Positions 34,375 through 42,643 of a stretch of DNA of 60,253 nucleotides are shown here, piece by piece. A program made the position numbers and the translations under genes. The first letter of the stretch is position 1; each line of letters opens with the position of its first letter. The stretch spans positions 1 to 60,253 of the forward strand of contig JAJFUN010000117.1 of NCBI GenBank assembly GCA_021372375.1. Direction: 5' to 3'. The notes beneath the pieces were generated by a model. The model was not told the DNA's origin, did not search any database, and saw nothing but the letters and a program-made list of their open reading frames with translations. Source of the DNA: Pelosinus sp. GTDB taxonomy: Bacteria; Bacillota; Negativicutes; Propionisporales; Propionisporaceae.

Positions 34375-35115
34375 TTAGAACAACCATTTACTAAGCTCTG
34401 AACCTACGCTCATCAACCCGCAGAAGATGAGCACTACAATGATTAATCGGCGAAAAAGCACAGGTGAAACACGCTGAAAGCCCTTTTCTCCCAGCCAAGT
34501 TCCGATAAGTACTCCCGGAACAATATAGCCGACAAGGCCAAAAATAGCAGTATCCATAGTCCCCATAAGATACATGACTCCCAAAGTCGTAATGTTGCCC
34601 AAGCAAAAGAACCGCACCAAGTTAGCCCGAAATGCTGCCTTATCCTGCTTCTGATTCATAAGAAACATGGCCACCACCGGTCCACTCATGCTTGTCGCCC
34701 CGCCCATGAAGCCCCCTATGCCTCCAGCAATAACAGCAGCCAGCCGTTCCCGCCTGATTGTTACAGAAAAATTCAGTGCCATCGCTGCCGACATCAGTAG
34801 TACAATAACGCCTACTGCCAGTTTGAGCAGCGAACCATCTACAATTTTAAGCACATATACTCCAGGCAGAATACCCACCGCACTAGCGGCAAACATGGGG
34901 AGAATCATCTGCAGGCTGCCCTGCCCCCTAGTTTTATGTATAACCATCACATTTAATAGTAGGGCGCCAAATGTCGCTAGACTCACCACCTGCTTGGGCG
35001 CAATGAACATCATCAATATAGGTGTGCCCACAATATTAAAGCCGAATCCGGTGATTGACTGCATGGTCGAAGCAAAAACCACCGTTAAAAACAAATATAG
35101 AGCCGTCATACCCAT
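34375..35115 (-). CDS. TauE/SafE-family permease
   Basis: About 246 residues with eight membrane helices. Family features: SITGFGFNIVGTPILMMF in helix 1-2 with the conserved glycines, GIGGFMGGATSMSGPVVAMFL in helix 5, and GTWLGEKGFQRVSP near the end. These permeases export or import sulfite, sulfoacetate, taurine or other organo-acids across the inner membrane. The substrate is unknown. Several start codons lie close together; ATG 35115 is favoured over 35136 by AAGGAAG upstream. It is convergent with scpB. Confidence 0.85.
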   Translation of the reverse strand: MGMTALYLFLTVVFASTMQSITGFGFNIVGTPILMMFIAPKQVVSLATFGALLLNVMVIHKTRGQGSLQMILPMFAASAVGILPGVYVLKIVDGSLLKLAVGVIVLLMSAAMALNFSVTIRRERLAAVIAGGIGGFMGGATSMSGPVVAMFLMNQKQDKAAFRANLVRFFCLGNITTLGVMYLMGTMDTAIFGLVGYIVPGVLIGTWLGEKGFQRVSPVLFRRLIIVVLIFCGLMSVGSELSKWLF

Positions 35116-35332
35116 ACTGCATATCTTCCTTTCCATCCTATTCTACCAACTAAAGCGTTTGAATCCGCCCCTCATGTATGGCAATCAGCAGCCAACCTTT
35201 AGCAATTGCCCGCAGCGCAAGCATGATTAATAATGCATGTCCTGCCTTACTTTTCTTAATTGTAGAACATTATTCTCTACCTGACAATTGAATTGTCCTG
35301 CTATCATCATTTTTCTGTCTTTAAGGTATTAA

Positions 35333-35378
35333 AGGGGACGAAGTTACTGACAGCTGAGTGTCAATAACCCCGTCCCCT
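35333..35378. repeat. Palindromic element, GGGGACG family
   Basis: Arms AGGGGACG / CGTCCCCT around an inner stem GTTACTGACA / TGTCAATAAC with one mismatch. It lies 14 bases past the chemoreceptor stop and may also serve as its transcript end. Confidence 0.8.
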
Positions 35379-35392
35379 TGACATTCCCATGA

Positions 35393-37162
35393 TTACGACA
35401 ATCTAAACTTGCTCACCGAACCTTGCATCCCCTGTGCAGCTTTGGATAGGCTCTCACTGGACGCGGCAACTTGCTGCATAGCAGCGGATTGCTCCTCGGT
35501 TTCCGCAGAGACCGTTTGAATCTCATTAGCAATCTCCCTGGTATTTTTTTCAATGTCTCGGACAGACTCGACTACCTTTTGACTACTTGTTGCCATATCA
35601 CTGATAGACGCCGAAATCTCAGCTATCTGCCCCGATACTTGATTAATACGTCTTGATATTTCCTCAAAAGCTGTACCTGCGGTGTTCACGACTTCCATAC
35701 CCAGCTTAGTTTCACGAGTTCCGTTAACCATCGACTGAACTGCATGTTCCGTATCAGTTTGAATGGTCATAATAAGCGCTGCAATTTCTTTTGCAGCCGC
35801 CTCTGACTGTTCGGCAAGCTTCCTTACTTCCTCGGCAACAACCGCAAAGCCACGCCCCTGCTCTCCGGCACGGGCTGCTTCAATCGCGGCATTAAGCGCC
35901 AGTAAATTTGTCTGTCCCGCAATACCCGAAATAGTTTCGACAATATGTCCAATTTCCTTCGAACGTTCACCAAGCTTGCTGACAACATCAGCCGAAGCAA
36001 CTACCGATGACTCGATACTGGACATTTGCGCGATAGCCGTAACAATTGCTTTTCCTCCATTTTGGGACGCCGCAGCTGATTCATTTGACGTTCCAGTCAC
36101 CTGATTTGCAGTTGCAGCAATTTGTTGTATGCTTGCCGACATTCGCTCGATCACAGCTAAAACTTCATTTACCGATTTTACTTGGGATTCGCTGCCACTG
36201 GCAATCTCTAAGCTGGCTTCAGCTACATGACTTGCCGCCATGGCGGTCTTTTCGGAAGTTGCGGTAAGTTCCTCGCTAGAAACTGTAACTTGCTGCGTTG
36301 CCCCAGCAACCTGTGTTACCAAAGTCCGAAGATTTTCTTTCATCTGATTAAAGACCTGGGCAAGTAAACCGATTTCATCATGGGAGTCTACTGTTATATT
36401 CTCGCCTCCCAAATTGCCGTCTGCAATCTGCTGAACACTACCCGCAACTTTAACAATGGGATTTGTTATCTTCTTGCTGATATAAATAGCCATTCCAACA
36501 GCAACGCCTAAAGACAGCAAAATAAGAAGGACTGAAATACAAATGTTCCGTTTCAGGTTGGCATCGTAATCGGCCTGCTTTACAGCTACTGCTGCATCGA
36601 TATCATCGATCCAGTTTCCCGTTCCGATTACCCACTTGTATGGCGCGAACAAAAGAGAATAACCTCGTTTTGCAGTCGGCGTTTTTTCATTTGGTTTAGG
36701 AAACATCCATTCGCTATACCCGCCGTCTGGCTGCATAGCAGCTTTTATAATATCCTGGATAAAATATGTTCCATTTGGATCTTGCGCATTAAACCTGTTC
36801 TTACCCTCCGCAGGTCCCCCCAAAAGAACCACGTTGACCCCCTCGGTTGTATCTATCCAAAAATAACCACTATTATCGAACCTTATATCACGAACTAATC
36901 CAGCAGCCTTCTTCTTGGCATCCTCTTCAGAAATTAGACCTTTTTGCTGCTGGTTGTAAACATTCTGCACTAAATTACACGCCGTCTCAACTTCTAATTT
37001 ATTAGCACGGTCAAATTGCTGAAGAAGCATGGTACGATATTCGGCAATCTCTTTCTTGTTGGTGCATATCTGATTATAAATATCATAGCCACCTAAAATA
37101 GCGACAATAGTAAAACTCGTTGTAATAATTGCCAACATAAGTTTATACTTTAGTTTTGTCAT
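35393..37162 (-). CDS. Methyl-accepting chemotaxis protein with single Cache domain
   Basis: 589 residues. Helix 1 (~6-26), a periplasmic sCache_2-type ligand domain (~35-200; [37 protein letters not shown]), helix 2 (~208-228), HAMP (~230-285) and a long signalling helix pair with the hairpin tip [45 protein letters not shown]. Cache_2 receptors commonly bind small organic acids, which fits the lactate/glycolate theme, though the ligand is not proven. The C-terminus is SKFRLS with no CheR-docking pentapeptide. GAGGGG precedes the ATG. Monocistronic. Confidence 0.92.
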   Translation of the reverse strand: MTKLKYKLMLAIITTSFTIVAILGGYDIYNQICTNKKEIAEYRTMLLQQFDRANKLEVETACNLVQNVYNQQQKGLISEEDAKKKAAGLVRDIRFDNSGYFWIDTTEGVNVVLLGGPAEGKNRFNAQDPNGTYFIQDIIKAAMQPDGGYSEWMFPKPNEKTPTAKRGYSLLFAPYKWVIGTGNWIDDIDAAVAVKQADYDANLKRNICISVLLILLSLGVAVGMAIYISKKITNPIVKVAGSVQQIADGNLGGENITVDSHDEIGLLAQVFNQMKENLRTLVTQVAGATQQVTVSSEELTATSEKTAMAASHVAEASLEIASGSESQVKSVNEVLAVIERMSASIQQIAATANQVTGTSNESAAASQNGGKAIVTAIAQMSSIESSVVASADVVSKLGERSKEIGHIVETISGIAGQTNLLALNAAIEAARAGEQGRGFAVVAEEVRKLAEQSEAAAKEIAALIMTIQTDTEHAVQSMVNGTRETKLGMEVVNTAGTAFEEISRRINQVSGQIAEISASISDMATSSQKVVESVRDIEKNTREIANEIQTVSAETEEQSAAMQQVAASSESLSKAAQGMQGSVSKFRLS

Positions 37163-37319
37163 TGTTAACCCCTCCCTTGTATCTCGGATTTTTTTGTATA
37201 CTCTGATTCTTCACAATCTTTAATTTTTCATACTGCATATCGTTTGCATTTCGCTATAATGGTATCTTCGGCATACTGTGATATACCCCTTCAAAAAATA
37301 ACTATTTTATAAACTATTA
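37163..37319. promoter_or_regulatory. Chemoreceptor upstream region
   Basis: AT-rich leader and promoter region of the MCP gene on the minus strand; no specific element assigned. Confidence 0.3.
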
Positions 37320-37454
37320 TGTTGTACAACTTTTAGGGACGCTCGGGAACGATTAGAAAACTACTATGCATTTTATATAGCCTACGAGCAAGAAAAAACA
37401 GTCCAATTTTTTCGTATTCTTTCAGCCCAACAAGACTACTTAGAATGGATTTAA
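37320..37454 (+). pseudogene. C-terminal remnant of a RelE/ParE-type toxin
   Basis: The plus strand reads RDARERLENYYAFYIAYEQ, EKTVQFFRILSAQQDYLEWI and stop. The pattern (Y)xxFYxxYExxxxTVxxxRIxxxxQDYLxxI is the C-terminal half of ParE/RelE plasmid-stabilisation toxins. No start codon or N-terminal half precedes it and no antitoxin gene is seen, so it is a fossil. Confidence 0.5.
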
Positions 37455-37590
37455 TATTCCCCCTCTACTTGTTTAATATGGCTGACTAACCTTTAGACTG
37501 CATTCCCGCAGGACGGTCACCCACGAGCTTGATTTCCACGGCCATTTTATTGCTGTTCCATCTGAGCTCAAGGATTAGGACCATTTTCTT
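37455..37590. other. Spacer with no recognised feature
   Basis: No coding pattern beyond a 19-codon stretch on the minus strand starting MAVEIKLVGDRP, too short to assign. Confidence 0.3.
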
Positions 37591-37860
37591 TTACCATATA
37601 GTAAAAAAGATCAGTATTATAAAGGCCATTAGCATAGGCACAAAGGACAGGAGCAATGCCCTTTTACATCGTTTATAATTGCAAAATTCTGCATTTTTTG
37701 CGTTTTTCCTGCTTATCTCATCAAAATTCTCGGAGTGCAAAAGGATAAAATCAAGGGCAGTTCTTTCCTCCAAAGAAAAACTGGGGTCAAGATTTTTATA
37801 GATTAGACTAAAATAGTCATATTTCTTCTTATTTCCACATAGTATTGAATATCTAAAAAA
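37591..37860 (-). pseudogene. Membrane-protein gene truncated by a palindromic element
   Basis: The minus strand is open from the edge of the repeat at 37862 to the stop at 37591 and reads RYSILCGNKKKYDYFSLIYK, NLDPSFSLEERTALDFILLH ... LLLSFVPMLMAFIILIFFTIW, a cytoplasmic part with a C-terminal membrane anchor. The first possible start (TTG 37773) cuts an apparently continuous protein, and no start or ribosome site lies upstream before the repeat. The 5' end was probably removed when the element inserted. Confidence 0.55.
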
Positions 37861-37861
37861 A

Positions 37862-37960
37862 GTTGGGGACGTTGTGCCAAGAAACAGTGGGAACCGACAG
37901 TGGGGACGTTCCTTTTTGACAACTTTTTAGTGCCCAAAAAAGAACGTCCCCAACTGTCAG
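37862..37960. repeat. Palindromic element, GGGGACGTTC family, copy with extra arm
   Basis: Contains GGGGACGTTCCTTTTTGACA, ACTTTTTAGTGCCCAAAAAA and GAACGTCCCC, almost identical to the copies at 46733-46803 and 47819-47888, plus an additional GGGGACGTTGTGCC unit on its left. It truncates the gene on its left side. Confidence 0.85.
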
Positions 37961-38000
37961 ATTAATACCCAAATATGCGGATTGAGGAGGAGGCCTAATT

Positions 38001-38126
38001 ATGGAAGACTCAGAAAAAATTATCAAAGATGCTAACCACAAGGCTTGGGGCTTAGGCCTGGTAAGTATCGCTATGTTACTATTTACCGCCATTATTTTAC
38101 AAACTTTTCATTTACTACTACCATAA
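38001..38126 (+). CDS. Small single-helix membrane protein
   Basis: 41 residues: MEDSEKIIKDANHKAWGLG followed by one membrane helix (LVSIAMLLFTAIILQTFHLLLP). A strong ribosome site (GAGGAGGAGG) lies 8 bases before the ATG, and the amphipathic charged start plus helix suggests a real gene. No family recognised. The gene is flanked by palindromic elements on both sides. Confidence 0.6.
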   Translation: MEDSEKIIKDANHKAWGLGLVSIAMLLFTAIILQTFHLLLP

Positions 38127-38162
38127 TCTTATGTTTTAATTTTAAATAATACCAGGGATTAA

Positions 38163-38228
38163 AGAAACAAGGGGACAGGTGTACTGTTTCTTAGCTGACA
38201 AGAAACAAATTACCTGTCCCCCTGTTTC
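38163..38228. repeat. Palindromic element, GGGGACAGG family
   Basis: Arms AAACAAGGGGACAGGT / ACCTGTCCCCCTGTTT with inner GTTTCTT / AAGAAAC. Lies between the small membrane gene and the cupin terminator. Confidence 0.85.
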
Positions 38229-38234
38229 GCCAGA

Positions 38235-38281
38235 AAGAAAAACTGAGGCCAGGCATGCAATATTGCATACCTGGCCTCAAT
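38235..38281 (-). terminator. Terminator of the cupin gene
   Basis: Stem TGAGGCCAGG(T/C)ATGCAAT with its complement, nearly loop-less, followed on the minus strand by GTTTTTCTTTC. Confidence 0.9.
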
Positions 38282-38313
38282 GATGCTGTCATTATAAAAT
38301 AATTTTATCCGGG

Positions 38314-38736
38314 TTATTTCATCCAGGAAGCTTTAGTTTCAAGCACGATACCATCGTTGAAAGTCGCCTGGGTTAAACTGCCTTCCTGTGCCTGAATGCA
38401 AATAAAATGCAAGTCCTTCTCACCCGCTGCTAACGCGCGTTCTCCCTGAGGAGCTACGCGAATAAGACTCCCTTCCTGAACTGTAAATTCCTTTCCGTCC
38501 ACAAAAAATTTGCCGTCGCCGCTGGTTATAATATATAGCTCCTCGTTTTTCTTATGCGCATGAACAAACTTCGTTGCTTTTCCGGCGGGAAGGCAGCTTA
38601 TAGAAACTTCACAGCCGGTAAGACCCAGCTCACTACCTGCAAAATACTTGCCTGTAATTCCGTTAAAATCCTTATCTTTTAGTGTTTTGAACGAACCAAT
38701 GTCCGTTAAGGTATAGTTGTTATCTTTAGTTGTCAT
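38314..38736 (-). CDS. Cupin-domain protein
   Basis: About 140 residues from ATG 38736 (GGGGAGTAATTCC before it). The cupin metal site is visible: KFVHAHKKNEELYIITSGDG (HxHxxxxE) and a second motif with a replaced histidine (GSLIRVAPQGERALAAG). Single-domain cupins of this type bind small molecules or act as isomerases or oxygen sensors; no reaction can be named. It shares a 12-base palindromic operator with the adjacent MarR gene, suggesting that the regulator controls it. The MarR gene lies directly upstream in the same direction. Confidence 0.82.
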   Translation of the reverse strand: MTTKDNNYTLTDIGSFKTLKDKDFNGITGKYFAGSELGLTGCEVSISCLPAGKATKFVHAHKKNEELYIITSGDGKFFVDGKEFTVQEGSLIRVAPQGERALAAGEKDLHFICIQAQEGSLTQATFNDGIVLETKASWMK

Positions 38737-38764
38737 GGAATTACTCCCCTTCACTTTAATATAC

Positions 38765-38776
38765 GTGTATATACAC
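38765..38776. promoter_or_regulatory. MarR operator GTGTATATACAC, cupin promoter
   Basis: Perfect 12-base palindrome 29 bases before the cupin start, identical to 39265-39276 before the MarR gene. Confidence 0.8.
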
Positions 38777-38794
38777 TAATTGTTATAAAAAATA

Positions 38795-39238
38795 TCATGG
38801 CACAAGCGCCTCCAATTTCGCCATAATTTCTATAAACTTAGCCAAATCATCATTGCCAAGATACGCTTTAATTGACCCCTGAGCCTCAGCCCATAGTCTA
38901 GAACCCTCATTGACTGCACTGCTTCCAGCTTCCGTAATTGCTATTTGGCGTGTACGTGAATCTTCACCAGTCATTATAGTTATAAAGCCAGCCTCAGTTA
39001 ACGGCTTTAGACTGCGATTCATTGTAGTTCGATCAATTCTCATTCCTTTGGCTAATTCACTAATGGTCGTTCCTTCTGCCGCTTCAATCTGCCGCAATAA
39101 CCCCAGCTGAGCAACCGTAAGACCGCAAGGTCTAAGTACATCATTATAAAACTGTGAAACAGCACGTGATGCCCGGTGAATGTTCATAAAGTTACAAGGA
39201 CTAGATGGCTTGGGATATGTTTTTTTGATATGTGTCAT
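38795..39238 (-). CDS. MarR-family transcriptional regulator
   Basis: 147 residues. Winged helix: TVAQLGLLRQIEAAEGTTISELAKGMRIDRTTMNRSLKPLTEAGFITIMTGEDSRTRQIAITEAG, residues ~38-105, with dimer helices on either side. The DSRTRQ wing is typical. Identical GTGTATATACAC palindromes stand before this gene and before the downstream cupin gene, so autoregulation and cupin control are likely. GAGGATAATTGTC precedes the ATG. Confidence 0.92.
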   Translation of the reverse strand: MTHIKKTYPKPSSPCNFMNIHRASRAVSQFYNDVLRPCGLTVAQLGLLRQIEAAEGTTISELAKGMRIDRTTMNRSLKPLTEAGFITIMTGEDSRTRQIAITEAGSSAVNEGSRLWAEAQGSIKAYLGNDDLAKFIEIMAKLEALVP

Positions 39239-39264
39239 GACAATTATCCTCGGATGTAAATTAT

Positions 39265-39276
39265 GTGTATATACAC
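39265..39276. promoter_or_regulatory. MarR operator GTGTATATACAC, autoregulatory
   Basis: Second perfect copy of the palindrome, 27 bases before the MarR start. Confidence 0.8.
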
Positions 39277-39439
39277 CATTATAATAAACTAGGCTATATT
39301 AAATGTCAAGTAATATTTTCCTTTTGATTAGCGAACTTCAGTAGTAACTTTTTTTATTAGTAAGCACAGCGATGGTTTTGCCGCTTCCCCACTACTTGGT
39401 TACCCATAACGTCCCCAACTCCTTTACACCACTGAGGGG

Positions 39440-39483
39440 GACTGACAATTAACTAAAATCAACGTAGATGGATAATATTGCCG
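39440..39483. repeat. Direct-repeat unit A (CTGACAATTAA...ATAATATTGCCG)
   Basis: About 40 bases (CTGACAATTAACTAAAATCA / ACGTAGATGGATAATATTGC) that recur at 42151-42194 with four substitutions and one insertion. Both copies lie directly after a GGGG(G)AC/CCCCC motif, so they form part of a larger mobile-looking unit. This copy precedes the azlD stop. Confidence 0.7.
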
Positions 39484-39509
39484 GGACATTTACCCTGTAC
39501 CCTGTGTCC

Positions 39510-39830
39510 TTAGGCCAGCAGGCGCAAAAACAGCATAGTTCCCATGCCAAGTATCAGTGTGGCAATAATATTACGACTCTTATAGGCAACTACAGCTGCA
39601 ATAAAGCCAGCCATCAGATAATGGTTGTTAAAGGATATATCAATTTGACCTTTAGGCAATACCAATGCCGGGATAATCAAAGCCGTAAGAATAGCAGTTG
39701 GAATATGTCTTAGCCACCTTTCTAACCAAACAGGCATGCCTGTTTTCTGCAACAAGGCTACACAGCTAAATCGCGTTGCAAAGGTTACCAGAGCCATCCC
39801 CATAATTATTAAAGCAATCTCATTTCTCAC
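39510..39830 (-). CDS. azlD: AzlD-family branched-chain amino acid exporter subunit
   Basis: 106 residues from GTG 39830, overlapping the azlC stop by 11 bases. Four membrane helices; IIMGMALVTFATRFSCVALL, LRHIPTAILTALIIPALVLP and AGFIAAVVAYKSRNIIATLILGMG are typical AzlD. It works with AzlC to export branched-chain amino acids or analogues. Confidence 0.9.
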   Translation of the reverse strand: MRNEIALIIMGMALVTFATRFSCVALLQKTGMPVWLERWLRHIPTAILTALIIPALVLPKGQIDISFNNHYLMAGFIAAVVAYKSRNIIATLILGMGTMLFLRLLA

Positions 39831-40551
39831 TTGCTTTCTCTCCTTCCATAAGTCCACCAACCAAGACTGCGCCAATACAGGCTACGATCATATACCATTT
39901 TCCCGGAAGATATAAAACTCCCGCTATGGATATAAGTCCGGCGACGACACACACGACAATGCTACACCTATCTGTTAATCGCGGGAAGAGCAGTACCAAA
40001 AAGGTGGCAGGCATAGCAAAATCTAAACCCCAGGCCAAAGGGTTAGGAATGTAACTACCAACTAAAACTCCGGCGATTGTCGATAATGCCCAAGTAATGT
40101 ATAGGCTAATACTTACACCGAACTGGTAAGCTGAACTATAGCCACCCTGATGGATGCGGCTGATGGTCACTGCATATGCTTCATCCGTCAGCAAAAAAGA
40201 AAGTAGTACTTGCCGAAAAAGCGACTGCTTTACCAAGTATTTCGCCAAAGATGCTCCCATTAACATATGGCGTAAATTAACCAGCAGCGTTGTAAATACG
40301 ATTAAACCAAAACCGGTAATCCCTGCGCCAAACATCGTAATGGCTACAAATTGACTCGCCCCGGCAAATACAAAAATCGACATCATAATTGTCTCCAGCG
40401 ATGTTAGACCAGCAGTCAACCCCATTACCCCGCAGGTAATACCAAAGGGGATAACACCCAATAAAATAGGTCCACTATTCATAGCCCCCGCCCAAAAATC
40501 CCGTCCTGATTCCATACAGCCTTGTTCTAAAGTTTCTTGTTTAGCATTCAT
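39820..40551 (-). CDS. azlC: AzlC-family branched-chain amino acid exporter subunit
   Basis: 243 residues, seven to eight membrane helices: GPILLGVIPFGITCGVMGLTAGL, FAGASQFVAITMFGAG, NLRHMLMGASLAKYL, LLTDEAYAV. These motifs define the large AzlC/YgaZ subunit. It is translationally coupled to azlD and divergent from the MocR-type regulator, whose operator lies between them. GTGAGGATAAAAG precedes the ATG. Confidence 0.92.
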   Translation of the reverse strand: MNAKQETLEQGCMESGRDFWAGAMNSGPILLGVIPFGITCGVMGLTAGLTSLETIMMSIFVFAGASQFVAITMFGAGITGFGLIVFTTLLVNLRHMLMGASLAKYLVKQSLFRQVLLSFLLTDEAYAVTISRIHQGGYSSAYQFGVSISLYITWALSTIAGVLVGSYIPNPLAWGLDFAMPATFLVLLFPRLTDRCSIVVCVVAGLISIAGVLYLPGKWYMIVACIGAVLVGGLMEGEKASEK

Positions 40552-40630
40552 TCTTTTATCCTCACTTTATAAAGCCTAAGTTAACAAGCATTCCTAAAAA
40601 TACTATTGTTAATTTGTAACGATTATATCA

Positions 40631-40674
40631 TTGCATTGTTTTGCACACAATGATATAATTGTATGCAAAACAAT
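40631..40674. promoter_or_regulatory. azlC / MocR divergent promoter with 11-base inverted repeat
   Basis: An inverted repeat ATTGTTTTGCA (40635-40645) / TGCAAAACAAT (40664-40674) brackets a good promoter for the plus strand: -35 TTGCAT at 40631-40636, 17-base spacer, -10 TATAAT at 40654-40659. Binding by the regulator to both half-sites would cover the promoter. Confidence 0.75.
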
Positions 40675-40692
40675 TTAAAATGAGGGAATAAA

Positions 40693-42072
40693 ATGCCTGT
40701 TAATTCTTTTGAAGATTATCCCATGAGCTGGAAGCCAGACTTTAGTAAAATAAAAGGACCGCTTTATAAAGCCATTGCGGCAAAACTAGAAGCAGATATT
40801 AAAAATGGTCTGCTAACTCCTGGCACCAAACTACCGCCGCAACGAGAATTGGCAGACTTTCTGGATATTAACCTAAGTACGATAACCAGGGCATTTAAGC
40901 TATGTGAGCAAAAAGGAGTCATTTGCGCCACGGTTGGCAACGGCACATTTGTTGCTTCCGATGCAGCAGCCAACCCATATTTACTCCCTGAAGAGGACGT
41001 ATCAGGAATAATCGAGATGGGGCCGCTATTTCCGGCAACAACCACGGATGAAATCGTTGCACAACTGAAAAAGATGATTAGCGAACCCAATTTCGGCAAG
41101 CTGTTCCAATATGGCCGCCCCGGTGGAACTCCCTGGCAAAAAGAAACCGGTGCAAAATTGCTAAGAAAAGCAGGTTATGATGTCAATCCCGAAAACCTGC
41201 TGCTGACAAGCGGAGGGCAAAACGCGATAGCGGCAATATTAGCAGGTCTGTTTCAACCAGGTGATAGAATAGGAACAGATATGCTCACATTTCCCGGCCT
41301 AAAAACAGCCGCCAATATGCTTGGCATTCAATTAATTCCCATTCAACAAAAGGATAATGAAATAACGGAAGCAGGCCTTCATTATGCCTGTAAAAATGAA
41401 AACATCAAAGGCATATACGTCATTCCCGATTATCATAACCCAACCACGCATACCATGTCAGTAGCCACCAGAAAAAGGATAGCGTTGATTGCACAAAAAA
41501 AGCACCTCATTGTGATAGAGGATGCAATTCATAGCCTGCTGCTTGAAAATCCGCTTGTGCCCATTGCCGCTTATGCCCCTGAACAGGTACTGTATATTTC
41601 CAGCCTCTCAAAGGTAGCATCGCCGGGGCTTCGACTCGCCTATATGGCCGTTCCCAAGCAATATAGAAAGAAATTGAGTGAAGCACTTTATAACATGAAT
41701 ATTTCAGTATCGCCAATAATGGCAGAGCTGGCATCCAGAATAATCATTTCCGGCGCCATGGACAACATCATCGAAAGTCATCGTACACAAAACAGACTGA
41801 GAAACTCCATTGTAGACCGTTATCTAAAGAATTATAAAATCATGGGAGAACCGGACTGTATTATCAGGTGGTTAATTTTACCCGAAAGATTTACCGGAGA
41901 ATCCTTTGCGGCCAAAGCCTATCAGTTAGGAGTTCAAGTATACGGCGCTGAGCGTTTTGTTGTCGGAAATACAAAACCAACCGGCGCTGTCAGGCTTGCT
42001 ATTGCTGCTCCCGAAAGCTTGGCGAAATTAGAGGAAGCCGTAAAAATCATAAAAAAGATACTGGACAAATAA
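40693..42072 (+). CDS. MocR/PdxR-type GntR regulator with aminotransferase domain
   Basis: 459 residues. An N-terminal GntR winged helix (YKAIAAKLEADIKNGLLTPGTKLPPQRELADFLDINLSTITRAFKLCEQKGVI, ~17-85) is followed by a fold-I aminotransferase-like domain (~110-455) with the PLP lysine in LYISSLSKVASPGLRLAYMA (about residue 305) and YVIPDYHNPT. MocR proteins use PLP or an amino acid as effector. Divergent azlCD suggests that it controls amino acid export. The palindrome in the shared promoter region is its likely operator. Confidence 0.9.
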   Translation: MPVNSFEDYPMSWKPDFSKIKGPLYKAIAAKLEADIKNGLLTPGTKLPPQRELADFLDINLSTITRAFKLCEQKGVICATVGNGTFVASDAAANPYLLPEEDVSGIIEMGPLFPATTTDEIVAQLKKMISEPNFGKLFQYGRPGGTPWQKETGAKLLRKAGYDVNPENLLLTSGGQNAIAAILAGLFQPGDRIGTDMLTFPGLKTAANMLGIQLIPIQQKDNEITEAGLHYACKNENIKGIYVIPDYHNPTTHTMSVATRKRIALIAQKKHLIVIEDAIHSLLLENPLVPIAAYAPEQVLYISSLSKVASPGLRLAYMAVPKQYRKKLSEALYNMNISVSPIMAELASRIIISGAMDNIIESHRTQNRLRNSIVDRYLKNYKIMGEPDCIIRWLILPERFTGESFAAKAYQLGVQVYGAERFVVGNTKPTGAVRLAIAAPESLAKLEEAVKIIKKILDK

Positions 42073-42082
42073 CCAGCAGACG

Positions 42083-42127
42083 CAGAAAGACACGTAGACA
42101 GTACCACCGTCCCCGTGTCTTTTTTGG
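42083..42127 (+). terminator. Terminator of the MocR-type gene, overlapping a repeat element
   Basis: AAGACACG...CGTGTCTT with a CCACCGTCCC-containing loop, followed by T6. Part of a GGGGACG-family element that extends to about 42150. Confidence 0.75.
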
Positions 42128-42194
42128 GGACGAGGCGCCTGTCCCCCGGGCTGACAATTAATTAAAGTCAATGTAGATGGGATAATATTGCCGA
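42110..42194. repeat. GGGGACG/GGCGCCTGTCCCC element plus direct-repeat unit A, copy 2
   Basis: CCGTCCCC...GGGGACG arms and GGCGCCTGTCCCC are followed by CTGACAATTAATTAAAGTCA and the GATGGGATAATATTGCCG block, matching 39440-39483. Confidence 0.75.
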
Positions 42195-42202
42195 TCGAAG
42201 CT

Positions 42203-42643
42203 TTAACGATTATTCACATAAAAATGAAATTCAGCCAGCATCTGCCCTTCTACAACGATTTGATAAGAATAAATACCCGGCGTATTAAATGTAACATTCC
42301 AAGTATCTGTATACGTCCAATCAGTGTATGAATTAGTTGTTTTCGGATTTATATTAACAAGCGACGCTATTTTATCGCCGTTAGGCGCAATTATTTTTCT
42401 TTCAACATTGTATTTCCCAAAAGAAAAGGTAAACGAATCTAGCGTTTTGAATTTTGCTTTGCCGACTGTAAAATTACCCAGAATCCCTTTTACATCATCA
42501 GGCGTTCCCTCCGGATTAATCTCTTTTGCCATGATATGATTTGTTACATAGATCTCCCTGCCCCCATCAAGATTTAAAGCAAAAGAACTGGCAATGCATG
42601 TCAAACTCAATACAAATGTAAGAACTACTACACGTAATTTCAT
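42203..42643 (-). CDS. Secreted protein of unknown function, beta-sandwich-like
   Basis: 146 residues. Signal peptide LRVVVLTFVLSLTCIASSFA|LNLDGG. The mature part contains VGKAKFKTLDSFTFSFGKYNV, KTTNSYTDWTYTDTWNVTFN and PGIYSYQIVVEGQMLAEFHFYV, which looks like a small immunoglobulin- or FixG-like beta domain. No catalytic pattern was seen. GGAGGTAGGCC precedes the ATG. It is probably periplasmic in this diderm context. Confidence 0.65.
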   Translation of the reverse strand: MKLRVVVLTFVLSLTCIASSFALNLDGGREIYVTNHIMAKEINPEGTPDDVKGILGNFTVGKAKFKTLDSFTFSFGKYNVERKIIAPNGDKIASLVNINPKTTNSYTDWTYTDTWNVTFNTPGIYSYQIVVEGQMLAEFHFYVNNR

